Origin: an uncultured Porphyromonadaceae bacterium | GTDB lineage: Bacteria; Bacteroidota; Bacteroidia; Bacteroidales; Muribaculaceae | Assembly (NCBI GenBank): GCA_902470475.1 | Contig: CABRGT010000001.1 | Span: 1 to 64,000, forward strand | Length of the DNA: 64,000 bases | Direction of reading: 5' to 3' | Shown here: in pieces, positions 1 through 7,049 of the stretch | How the letters are laid out: the number at the start of each line of letters is the position of its first letter | How positions within the stretch are numbered: the stretch's first letter is position 1 | The notes under the pieces: generated by a model | The model's database searches: none | The model's input: the letters and a program-made list of their open reading frames with translations, nothing else | Told to the model about the DNA's origin: nothing | Position numbers and translations under genes: made by a program

Positions 1-210
1 TAATAATAAATTTGAATATAATGATTATTAATCATTTATCATTCGCTGCACAAAGATAACAATTATTAATATGACCAAAAAACATTCTCTCGAATTTTTT
101 TCATAAATTTGCATATTCACCCGCGAATATTCCACCAGACACAATGCTGACTCGGGATAAATCCGATGAATCTATATATTATTAATCAACATTATCAGTA
201 TATAATAGTT

Positions 211-1725
211 ATGATTATCATCAGCTGGAATATCAACGGATTAAAAAACAGATTTAGCGAAGTTAAGAAACTCGCTGAAATCTATGAGCCCGACTTTATA
301 TGTCTCCAAAAAGTAAGATGCAACAATGGCCGGGAACAATTTCAGATAGACGGCTACCAAGCCTTATATTCATCTGTTGATTCAGGCAATTGGAGCGGTG
401 TCATTACCTATGCGAGAATTCCGGATGAAAATTCCCCGAACGTCCGGACTTTTGTTATGCCGCAACGAATCAACACTCCGGCTCTAAGTGATCAGGGACA
501 CTTACAGGTATTCCGATGCAAAAACTTTGCTCTTGTTAATGCCTATGTACCTTTTGCTAATGACAAGATAAAAGGCGCCCGAGAATACAGACGTGAATGG
601 GACTATAAGTTCCGGCAATACATTCTGGAACTTTCCAAAGTGACTCATGTGGTAATTTGCGGTGACTTTAATGTTGTCCATACAATTAAAGACACATGCG
701 AAAGTCATCTTGAACAAAACAGGCCTTGTTTTTCCAAATGGGAAAGGGATAGTTTCAATCTACTATTGGAAGAAGCCAACCTTGCAGACGCCTTCCGAGA
801 AAAAAATCCCGACGAAATAATCCCCACCTACTATGGATACGATAGAAGCTCGAACGCTGGAAACCGTATTGATTATTTCATAATCAGTCGTGCCCTACTC
901 TCCGGTGTCGTGTCTTCCGGCATTCTTTCTCAATTCGATTCCGGTCAGAGCATTCCGATCATACTTGACTTTGATCCTGACATTAAAAACGAGCCTACGT
1001 TAAATGTCAGATCAGATCAATATTCTGATCAAACCAGATATGCATGCAACAGCAATACATTCTCGGTCCGTGAGGCTGCCCGTTGGCTCGCCGCTATGGC
1101 GGCGAGCGATGGTGTTGTCTCTCCTTCAGAGCGAAAACTCCTAAAGGAATTTGCCGATGCATATGACATCGCCCCGGACTCACTTATCCGCATGGCTTAT
1201 GCCATTGCGGGTCAGATTGATATTCCTGAAGTAGAATTCCGCAATCAATCAGAGATCAAAGGACGTAAGTTCGAGGAATTTATTGTCAGACTCACCGCTG
1301 ACGATACACGGTTCAAACTCCTCAATTGGTCCAGCGATAAATATATTGACGGGATATATTCGCTTGACACCCTTATGCCGGATCTGCATATCCGTCATCG
1401 CCTCGATGCCGGAGTGGTTGAGTATTATGTCGAATGCAAGTATCGCTCATCTCTGCCGGATGGGATTCTTGATCTTACATCTCAGCTCGGCCGCTATCGC
1501 CGTATGGCGTCTGCTAAAAATAATTCGGAATTATTCATTGCTGTAGGAATCGGAGGAACACCTTCCGCTCCAGAAAAGCTTTACATAATCCCCAGCCGTA
1601 TGATCAGGAAAGACTATGTGATACATATTGAGAACTTCTCCGGATGCCTGTGCTCCAACACGACAGACGGATTCCACAATTACATCAGCCACTATTACAA
1701 CAAGCGGGTATTTAAAACTATTTGA
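211..1725 (+). CDS. EEP-fold / TerB-like / PD-(D/E)XK nuclease fusion protein
   Basis: Three domains are visible in 504 residues. Residues 1-250 look like the endonuclease/exonuclease/phosphatase (ExoIII/APE1) fold: SWNINGL at 5-11, YVPF, GDFNV at 151-155 and RIDYF at 219-223. The metal-binding Glu of the usual LQET motif is Lys34 (LQKVR), and the usual SDH motif reads SGQ (244-246), so the catalytic His is absent; this domain is probably inactive. Residues about 286-340 resemble TerB (AASDGVVSPSE followed by a helical region). Residues about 350-480 resemble a restriction-type nuclease with Glu355/356, PD at 390-391 and ECK at 408-410, all intact. The start at 211 is preferred over an in-frame ATG at 166 because the fold begins at residue 2 from 211. 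A TAAATTTG -7-like element lies at 104-111 without a clear -33. Role unknown; defence or DNA processing is inference. The domain calls come from motifs only. Confidence 0.75.
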   Translation: MIIISWNINGLKNRFSEVKKLAEIYEPDFICLQKVRCNNGREQFQIDGYQALYSSVDSGNWSGVITYARIPDENSPNVRTFVMPQRINTPALSDQGHLQVFRCKNFALVNAYVPFANDKIKGAREYRREWDYKFRQYILELSKVTHVVICGDFNVVHTIKDTCESHLEQNRPCFSKWERDSFNLLLEEANLADAFREKNPDEIIPTYYGYDRSSNAGNRIDYFIISRALLSGVVSSGILSQFDSGQSIPIILDFDPDIKNEPTLNVRSDQYSDQTRYACNSNTFSVREAARWLAAMAASDGVVSPSERKLLKEFADAYDIAPDSLIRMAYAIAGQIDIPEVEFRNQSEIKGRKFEEFIVRLTADDTRFKLLNWSSDKYIDGIYSLDTLMPDLHIRHRLDAGVVEYYVECKYRSSLPDGILDLTSQLGRYRRMASAKNNSELFIAVGIGGTPSAPEKLYIIPSRMIRKDYVIHIENFSGCLCSNTTDGFHNYISHYYNKRVFKTI

Positions 1726-1755
1726 ATATATTATCTATATTACCATTCTTTTGCA

Positions 1756-2604
1756 ATGAAAAAATTTTTATTAATCACTTTAGCTTTACCAATATTTAGC
1801 TGTATTGGTGCAGCTGCCGGTTTTTCTTCTTATAAAGGTGTCTGGAGTAGCGACAGTGCAGAAGCGGTTATTACCGATTCCATCTGTATATTCTATTGTC
1901 AGGACGATAGCATAATGACTGCATATCTTGATATTCCGACAGCCGGAATATCAAGTAAGACCATATTTGCGAAAGATGGGACAGTGACAACTTTATCCGA
2001 CAACGCACCTTTAGATATTATAAAAACAGACCGGAATTTAATAATATCCGGAAAAACACTAAGAAAAGTAGAGGACGTCCATACAGTCCAACCTTACGAA
2101 TTGCCGCAATGCAATTCAAAATCGGATATCGGAAGATGCCTGCAACTGTGGCGGCTTGGTGCCGGGTATGGTTTGTCCGACGATATGATATATTGTGAGG
2201 TAAATACTAACCGACACATGTTTGTTTATATGGTGAATCCGTCAATGATCTATATTCGTGCTGCCGCAACCCGAAACAACAATTTCGGCACATTGTTTTT
2301 TCAGAACATACGTATGATGAAAAACAATAATACAGGAGAGTATACCATGTATATTCAACCTCACAACTATACCTTCACGCGAGACGATATAGAGATTGAT
2401 AACAATAAATTTCAACCTAACAGCTGTACCTTTGACCCGGACGGCGGCATCTATTGGTCATTCATATCTTCGGAGCCGGATTTGATTTTATTGAACGGTT
2501 GCGGAGAGACCTATCAGGTAAGACGTCATGATATTGAATCCGACATGGAATACTTTGAATATGTTCCCTATTCAGCCGATGATAGATTCATAAATCTCCG
2601 ATAA
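1756..2604 (+). CDS. Secreted protein of unknown function
   Basis: A 282-residue protein that begins with a typical export signal (Lys-Lys, then a hydrophobic stretch to about residue 21). IFSC at 13-16 is a poor lipobox, so cleavage by signal peptidase I after the AAAG region is as likely as lipidation. The rest is mixed beta-rich sequence with many Asn, Asp and Tyr and no motif I recognise. It starts 30 bp after the nuclease-fusion gene on the same strand, so the two are probably co-transcribed. Base composition is AT-rich like the rest of the island. Confidence 0.65.
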   Translation: MKKFLLITLALPIFSCIGAAAGFSSYKGVWSSDSAEAVITDSICIFYCQDDSIMTAYLDIPTAGISSKTIFAKDGTVTTLSDNAPLDIIKTDRNLIISGKTLRKVEDVHTVQPYELPQCNSKSDIGRCLQLWRLGAGYGLSDDMIYCEVNTNRHMFVYMVNPSMIYIRAAATRNNNFGTLFFQNIRMMKNNNTGEYTMYIQPHNYTFTRDDIEIDNNKFQPNSCTFDPDGGIYWSFISSEPDLILLNGCGETYQVRRHDIESDMEYFEYVPYSADDRFINLR

Positions 2605-2635
2605 AACATAAAGGACAAAATCACACCATAGCAAG

Positions 2636-2692
2636 TAAGTTAAACGAGGCCTGCCAAATCAATGGCAAGTCTCGTTTAGCTTATTGAATATT
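2636..2692. terminator. Long imperfect hairpin after the secreted-protein gene
   Basis: AAGTTAAACGAG pairs with CTCGTTTAGCTT, and an inner TGCCA/TGGCA pair extends the stem. It lies about 30 bp after the stop at 2604. The T-run is weak, so it may be a transcript-end structure rather than a strong intrinsic terminator. Confidence 0.45.
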
Positions 2693-2799
2693 AGCAAATT
2701 AGGTGTTGCTAATGGATAAATGACTGAATGACAGACCAATATTGTCAAATGTTGAAATTTCTAAGCGGCAAGGGTAATGTCATCTAAACTCACCTAAAC

Positions 2800-3351
2800 T
2801 TATCCCGGACTATAGCCTTCGTAATAGTAGGATTGATCAATGCCGTGGAATATTACGTCGCGGTTGTCGGTTTCTACAGTCAAGGCATCTTGAAGAAGGA
2901 AACGAAGTTCGAGGTCGTTGATAGGAGAGCGCTCCATTGCCTGCATATAAGCTTCACGCGTAATTTTACGCCAGTCTACGACTTTGCCAAGAGTGCGACG
3001 GAGCATCATGTCGAGCCAGATGCGCGTGACTCGACCGTTGCCTTCCATGAAAAGGATGCGCAATATTCATCTCGACATATTTGGCAACAATTTCTTCAAA
3101 TGTAGTCTCAGGCATTTTTTCGATTGCCTCAAGAGCGGGAGCAAGATATAAAGCATTTACGAATCTGAAGCCTCCTTTCGAGATGTTGAGTCTGCGAATC
3201 TCTCCGGAAAAGGATAAAGGCCATCGAACAATGCACGATGAATGGCTTGAAGTCCGGCAGTAGTTCCAACTTCAATATCGTATACCATCCTTGAGGCAAA
3301 CAATCCCTTAGCCTTTTCGATACTTAAGTGGTCTATCTCGTTCTGTGTCAT
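2800..3351 (-). pseudogene. Broken Fic-family AMPylase gene, copy 1
   Basis: On the minus strand the N-terminal part begins MTQNEIDHL and leads towards the Fic core; the C-terminal part contains EGNGRVTRIW. Two frame breaks separate them. One is a missing base near 3207 (CCGG-AAAA here, CCGGCAAAA in copy 2). The other is an extra base in the T-run at 3050-3053 (sense CATCCTTTTCATGG); removing one T restores HPFMEGNGR, the catalytic Fic motif HPFxxGNGR. Intact Fic proteins transfer AMP or related groups from nucleotides to target hydroxyls. This locus could only make fragments. It is nearly identical to the copy at 6389-6941, which lacks the first break. Confidence 0.85.
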
Positions 3352-3372
3352 TCTTTAATAAGTAAAAGAGAA
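2811..3372. repeat. 562-bp direct repeat, copy 1 (fic segment)
   Basis: Matches 6400-6962 in the same orientation, with about seven substitutions and one single-base indel counted by eye. The identical stretch covers the whole broken fic gene and stops at AGTAAAAGAGAA, a few bases before an unrelated hairpin on each side. Recombination between the copies would remove about 3.6 kb. Confidence 0.92.
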
Positions 3373-3405
3373 GAGACTGTCTAACAACCAAAGTTAGGCA
3401 GTCTC
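3373..3405. terminator. Hairpin at the right edge of the repeat
   Basis: GAGACTGTCTAAC (3373-3385) pairs with GTTAGGCAGTCTC (3393-3405) with one G-T pair and a short loop. It sits immediately beyond the fic repeat, as the ppdK terminator does beyond copy 2. Which transcript it ends is not clear. Confidence 0.6.
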
Positions 3406-3525
3406 AAGGGAAGATATGTCTTTATTTTTGTCTTAAATGAAAGAGCCGTGTAAGGTTATTGTTGAATGTATTGCTGAATTAGCGTATGCTTCACTATTCA
3501 CGAATATCTTTCCGACCAAAGCAAA

Positions 3526-3972
3526 ATGGCCAACTGCAAATCCGACGGCTCTACTCTGGAACTGCATAACGATTATATTGCGTTACTCGTTCTATAGCGG
3601 CTGAAGGAATTTAAAGATGCTTTCCTCCGGCGAATGCCGCAAGATACGCGACTGCTGTATCTTCCACGTCAACGACCTTGAAGCGTCAATAGCCGAAGAA
3701 TGGTATTCACCGGGACTGATGTCAGCACTCCGCTCGGAAAACCTGCTCGGAGATCTGACAGAAAAGCGGAGTGAAATTATCCGGCAGATAAAAGCGCAGG
3801 TCGTGGGTTACCTGCGATCGGGGACGTTCAACTCGCGTAGGCTCGCGGACATTGAAATTACATCCGGCTGAACCCTGAATTTTTCAGCGAATGGCATCAG
3901 TCGAATACCGCGAAGCTGTTTGCGCCGCCGGTGTTCCGGAATGAAAAGAAGGTGAAGGGGTATTGGTTTTAA
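3526..3972 (+). pseudogene. Multiply interrupted gene remnant, family not recognised
   Basis: Reading across stops and frame changes gives a continuous-looking protein. An ATG at 3526 runs to TAG at 3595-3597; the same frame continues with RLKEFKDAFLRRMPQDTRLLYL; it shifts into a frame with HVNDLEASIAEEWYSPGLM and FNSRRLADIEI; after the stop at 3869-3871 another shift gives EFFSEWHQSNTAKLFAPPVF and ends at TAA 3970-3972. The 84-codon open frame at 3617-3871 is therefore a fragment, not a gene. I cannot name the family. The debris fits a decayed mobile island. Confidence 0.55.
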
Positions 3973-4025
3973 GCAAAATAAATGTTTGTATATTACGTTA
4001 ATAATAAAAGAACAGATATTGCAAA

Positions 4026-4700
4026 ATGAGAATTGACACATTAGTAAATAAACTTGAATCGCAAACGACTATTAATGTTGATAATAGAGATTCAGAGGGA
4101 CGAGCCTTAATTACTTTTGAGACACCATATACTTGGAGTGATGGTGTAGAAGAATTAATTGCAATATGGGCGGAATATGACATTAACACAAAACAAATCA
4201 GCAAACTCCGTCTGTATGGTTCTAAGTTGCAACAAGTTTTAGGCTATACATATATACATCGGAATTATCTATGGTGTAAGGTAGATAACTATAATCCTGT
4301 CGGATTGGATTCTAATCCTCCATTTATTACAATTTTTCCGGAAGAAGATACAGATGATACGTCGATGATTGATAAGTACAATATGACCATTGACAGTCTA
4401 TTGCTGCAATTTAATTATGGAGATTATGAGATTGTACGCAACGATATACCGGGCAAAATATTGGTGCAATTTAAGAAACCATACTTCTATATGGATTGCG
4501 ATGATGGCATTATACAATTTTTATCAGTTTTCAATCCAGTAACCAAGGTAATTAAAAGCATCAAATTTTACGGAATGAATATGCGCACCATGCTTAAATA
4601 TGTTCAAGAGCATGACTCATTCTTTTGGTGTCCTATTATCCATTATATCCAGGACGTCTATTGTTCGACACCGTCAATTACAATTATTACATCCTTATAG
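4026..4700 (+). CDS. Protein with two tandem copies of one unknown domain
   Basis: A 224-residue protein without a signal peptide. Residues 1-105 and about 118-224 align with each other: each begins M(R/T)IDxL, has a P-Y-(T/F) segment followed by aromatic and acidic residues, then K-x-(L/I)-(R/K)-(L/F)-YG, then (L/F)-WC, and ends PFITIF / SITIIT. This indicates an internal tandem duplication. No catalytic motif is apparent and I do not recognise the family. The gene is AT-rich, sits between two debris zones and has no obvious operon partner. Confidence 0.6.
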   Translation: MRIDTLVNKLESQTTINVDNRDSEGRALITFETPYTWSDGVEELIAIWAEYDINTKQISKLRLYGSKLQQVLGYTYIHRNYLWCKVDNYNPVGLDSNPPFITIFPEEDTDDTSMIDKYNMTIDSLLLQFNYGDYEIVRNDIPGKILVQFKKPYFYMDCDDGIIQFLSVFNPVTKVIKSIKFYGMNMRTMLKYVQEHDSFFWCPIIHYIQDVYCSTPSITIITSL

Positions 4701-4759
4701 TTGTCTTTTGCTCATAGAGTGCTGTACCGTACTTTCGTAGTACATAAAGCATTTTATAT

Positions 4760-4885
4760 ATGCAGACAATCTCGATTAACTACATCGTGCCGCAGGGCGA
4801 GCTCGAGCTTTCCGATAAACAGCTCCGCTATGCTTATCAGCTTCTCGCCGATGAGTTCGCAACCGACGAAATAAAAACCGCATAG
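4760..4885 (+). pseudogene. Short truncated reading frame, probable remnant
   Basis: An ATG at 4760 opens 41 codons ending GCA-TAG at 4883-4885 (begins MQTISINYIVPQGELELSD). The composition and the LSDKQLRYAYQLLADEF helix look like real protein sequence with higher GC than its surroundings, and the frame stops abruptly, so it is probably the 5' fragment of a longer gene. It may come from the same element as the remnant at 3526-3972. Function not known. Confidence 0.4.
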
Positions 4886-4948
4886 AATCCATCGGCCATT
4901 TGTTTTCTTACAACTACTTTAAGTGTTGCCATTTACATCAGATTTTGT

Positions 4949-5056
4949 GGTGTATGTTTTAGTGTATTCTCGGTGTATGCGGTCCTCTTTCCAGGTGTAT
5001 GTTGAGGTGTATGCAAATCCAGTTAATTTGGTTCGTTTTCTGTTTCCAAGTGTACG
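4949..5056. repeat. Phased GGTGTATG repeats (possible recombinase arm sites)
   Basis: Four exact GGTGTATG octamers start at 4949, 4972, 4994 and 5006. Relatives are AGTGTATT at 4961 and AGTGTACG at 5049. Spacings between starts are 12, 11, 22, 12 and 43 bp, close to multiples of a helical turn, so all face the same side of the DNA. Arm-type sites of integrases and excisionase sites are arranged in this way; the assignment is inference. Confidence 0.5.
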
Positions 5057-5135
5057 CCCACCTAAGGACAGTTTAGGCTGTAACCTCCTTTTTATCGGAG
5101 TATTACAGCCAAATTATTTATGTGTTAGAACTATC

Positions 5136-5164
5136 GATTAGTCTTCTATGGCAGCCTGAGCCGC
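5136..5164. other. Diverged copy of the ppdK 3' end (putative att core)
   Basis: 26 of 29 bases match 7021-7049, which includes the stop codon and last codons of ppdK. Read on the minus strand it still encodes AAQAAIED and a stop; the three differences are synonymous third-position changes. Similarity ends at both sides. An attachment core brought in by an element, or left by an earlier insertion, explains this best. Confidence 0.6.
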
Positions 5165-5217
5165 GATAATTTTGTAATATCATATCAGTCAGTTAGGTTT
5201 AACTGGTCAACAGTTGG

Positions 5218-6360
5218 TCAACTTAACTGAGATAGATATTGGTAAAATTCAGCTCTACCGGAGACAGCATCAATAAAGTTGTTCTGTTGGAATATATCTA
5301 TGGTTAAAGATAAAAAGGCTTGAGCCTCTTTACAACCTTGGTTGACACTCAGCTGAAGCCATTTCCAAGATTCTTTTAAATCCTGATTAACTCCTAAACC
5401 TTGAAAATACATAACTGCTAATCCATATTGAGCTTCTGCACACCCCCATTCTGAGGCAACTATAAATAGGGGTAATGCTTGCTCATAATTCTTATTATAT
5501 GGGGCCCAATAATATCTACCTAAATTGCAAGCAGCAATTTTATGGCCAAATTTAACAGATTCTTTAAGAATTTTGATTGCACTATCTTTATCATAGGACA
5601 ACAGTCCGGTGCCCCAGTTACATAAGGCATCGCGTTCACCAGCTCTTGCTGCATCTTCTATAATTTTACGATGATTTACGACATTGTTTTCAAGCATATC
5701 TTCATGCTCAATCAAATCCATAAAATAAGAATCATTTTGCTGTTGTTCATTTTGAGCGTCTGCATAAGCCAACCAACTCCAATATTTGGCAATCGTACGA
5801 TTGACCGGAGTTCCTTTGCCATTGGCATAAATCCAAGCCAACCTTGAATAAGCTGGATAACTGCCTAATTCTGCTGCTTTAATAAATAGCTTAAGACTAT
5901 CAGTTATTTTGTCTTCTGATGGATAATCTCCTCTGTGTATAGCAATTGCTAAATTATAAATAGCATCTTTCTCTCCAAGTTTTGCAGTTTTCGCCAAGTA
6001 AGACAGCATTGTTTCCTTTAGTTCATAAGAATGGTACGTTCCGATATCCTTAATATCAATTAAATCATCTTCATTACAAGACTGCAATTCTTCAAGTACT
6101 GAATTCAGATACATCGCTATCGAATAAATAGCTTTCACATGCCCTAAATCAGCTGCCTTTTTGAGCACTTGCAAAACATTGTCATCATTAGGATTATTTT
6201 TGGCTTTTAGATATAATTCATCGGCTAAATAAGCGTTTTGCCCGCTTATCGAGATATCGTTTAAATATTTTTCTGCAGCCGTTCTGTCAAAATGTGAATT
6301 CTCAACAATTTGGCATTTTGTACTTTTATTACGATTAAATAAAAAACCGAATAAGCCCAT
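5218..6360 (-). CDS. Sel1-like repeat (TPR-class) protein
   Basis: A 380-residue protein rich in Sel1/SLR repeats. Typical A-x-x-LG-x-x-x-A-x-Y-x-L-A-x-x patterns recur from about residue 70 to 360 (for example AADLGHVKAIYSIAMY, AAELGSYPAYSRLAWIYANG, ASEWGCAEAQYGLAVMYFQGLG). Such alpha-solenoids bind proteins. There is no signal peptide. It starts 28 bp after the end of the broken fic copy 2 on the same strand, so the two were probably one operon; a scaffold or partner role for Fic is inference. AT-rich, unlike the neighbouring core genes. The start at 6360 (MGLFGFLF) is the only plausible one. Confidence 0.85.
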   Translation of the reverse strand: MGLFGFLFNRNKSTKCQIVENSHFDRTAAEKYLNDISISGQNAYLADELYLKAKNNPNDDNVLQVLKKAADLGHVKAIYSIAMYLNSVLEELQSCNEDDLIDIKDIGTYHSYELKETMLSYLAKTAKLGEKDAIYNLAIAIHRGDYPSEDKITDSLKLFIKAAELGSYPAYSRLAWIYANGKGTPVNRTIAKYWSWLAYADAQNEQQQNDSYFMDLIEHEDMLENNVVNHRKIIEDAARAGERDALCNWGTGLLSYDKDSAIKILKESVKFGHKIAACNLGRYYWAPYNKNYEQALPLFIVASEWGCAEAQYGLAVMYFQGLGVNQDLKESWKWLQLSVNQGCKEAQAFLSLTIDIFQQNNFIDAVSGRAEFYQYLSQLS

Positions 6361-6388
6361 GCTCTTTTAATTTTGAAATTAAATAAAT

Positions 6389-6941
6389 CTATTCTGGATT
6401 ATAGCCTTCGTAATAGTAGGATTGATCAATGCCGTGGAAGATTACGTCGCGGTTGTCGGTTTCTACAGTCAAGGCATCTTGAAGAAGGAAACGAAGTTCG
6501 AGGTCGTTGATAGGAGAGCGCTCCATTGCCTGCATATAAGCTTCACGCGTAATTTTACGCCAGTCTACGACTTTGCCAAGAGTGCGACGGAGCATCATGT
6601 CGAGCCAGATGCGCGTGACTCGACCGTTGCCTTCCATGAAAAGGATGCGCAATATTCATCTCGACATATTTGGCAACAATTTCTTCAAATGTAGTCTCAG
6701 GCATTTTTTCGATTGCCTCAAGAGCGGGAGCAAGATATAAAGCATTTACGAATCTGAAGCCTCCTTTCGAGATGTTGAGTCTGCGAATCTCTCCGGCAAA
6801 AGGATAAAGGTCATCGAACAATGCACGATGAATGGCTTGAAGTCCGGCAGTAGTTCCACCTTCAATATCGTATACCATCCTTGAGGCAAACAATTTCTTA
6901 GCCTTTTCGATACATAAGTGGTCTATCTCGTTCTGTGTCAT
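6389..6941 (-). pseudogene. Broken Fic-family AMPylase gene, copy 2
   Basis: The less damaged twin of copy 1. The N-terminal part is open for 106 codons (MTQNEIDHL through FAGEIRRLNISKGGFRF to EMNIAHPF), then the frame is lost at a four-T run (complement at 6639-6642). Dropping one T gives HPFMEGNGRVTRIW and continues to a stop at 6389, for a protein of about 183 residues, usual for small Fic proteins. The break cuts through the catalytic motif, so neither piece alone can be an active AMPylase. A TTG at the break could start the C-terminal piece, but I doubt it does. Confidence 0.88.
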
Positions 6942-6962
6942 TCTTTAATAAGTAAAAGAGAA
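6400..6962. repeat. Direct repeat, copy 2 (fic segment)
   Basis: Second copy of the repeat at 2811-3372, one base longer because copy 1 lost a C. The left edge is the stop-codon region of fic and the right edge is AGTAAAAGAGAA, touching the hairpin at 6962-6994. Confidence 0.92.
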
Positions 6963-6994
6963 AGGCAGGGATCAGTAATTGAGATCCCTGCCTT
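6962..6994 (-). terminator. ppdK terminator
   Basis: AAGGCAGGGATC and GATCCCTGCCTT form a perfect 12-bp stem around a 9-nt loop. On the minus strand it follows the ppdK stop by 28 bp and is followed by TTTCTCTTTT. Confidence 0.8.
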
Positions 6995-7020
6995 GTTAAA
7001 TTTCTTATTTCAGACTAAGG

Positions 7021-7049
7021 GATTAGTCTTCGATGGCAGCTTGGGCCGC
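7021..7049. other. Putative attachment site at the ppdK 3' end
   Basis: The native counterpart of the core at 5136-5164: last codons, stop and two downstream bases of ppdK. Integration here leaves the enzyme intact because the element restores the same codons. Confidence 0.5.

Larger units (their letters stand above)
4886..5217. other. Attachment-region spacer without genes
   Basis: No convincing reading frame. It holds a phased set of GGTGTATG repeats (4949-5056), a hairpin in which GGCTGTAA (5076-5083) pairs with TTACAGCC (5103-5110), and a copy of the ppdK 3' end (5136-5164). Together these resemble the arm and core sites of a tyrosine-recombinase attachment region. Confidence 0.5.

Noticed and set aside
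3050..3053. Programmed ribosomal frameshift in fic
   Set aside because: No slippery heptamer for -1, no stop codon in the A site as in known +1 sites; copy 1 has a second unrelated break, which fits decay better.
3617..3871. 84-codon frame as an intact gene
   Set aside because: Protein-like sequence continues in other frames on both sides, so it is part of a pseudogene.
4949..5056. CRISPR array
   Set aside because: Octamers only, spacings too short and unequal; phasing fits protein-binding sites.
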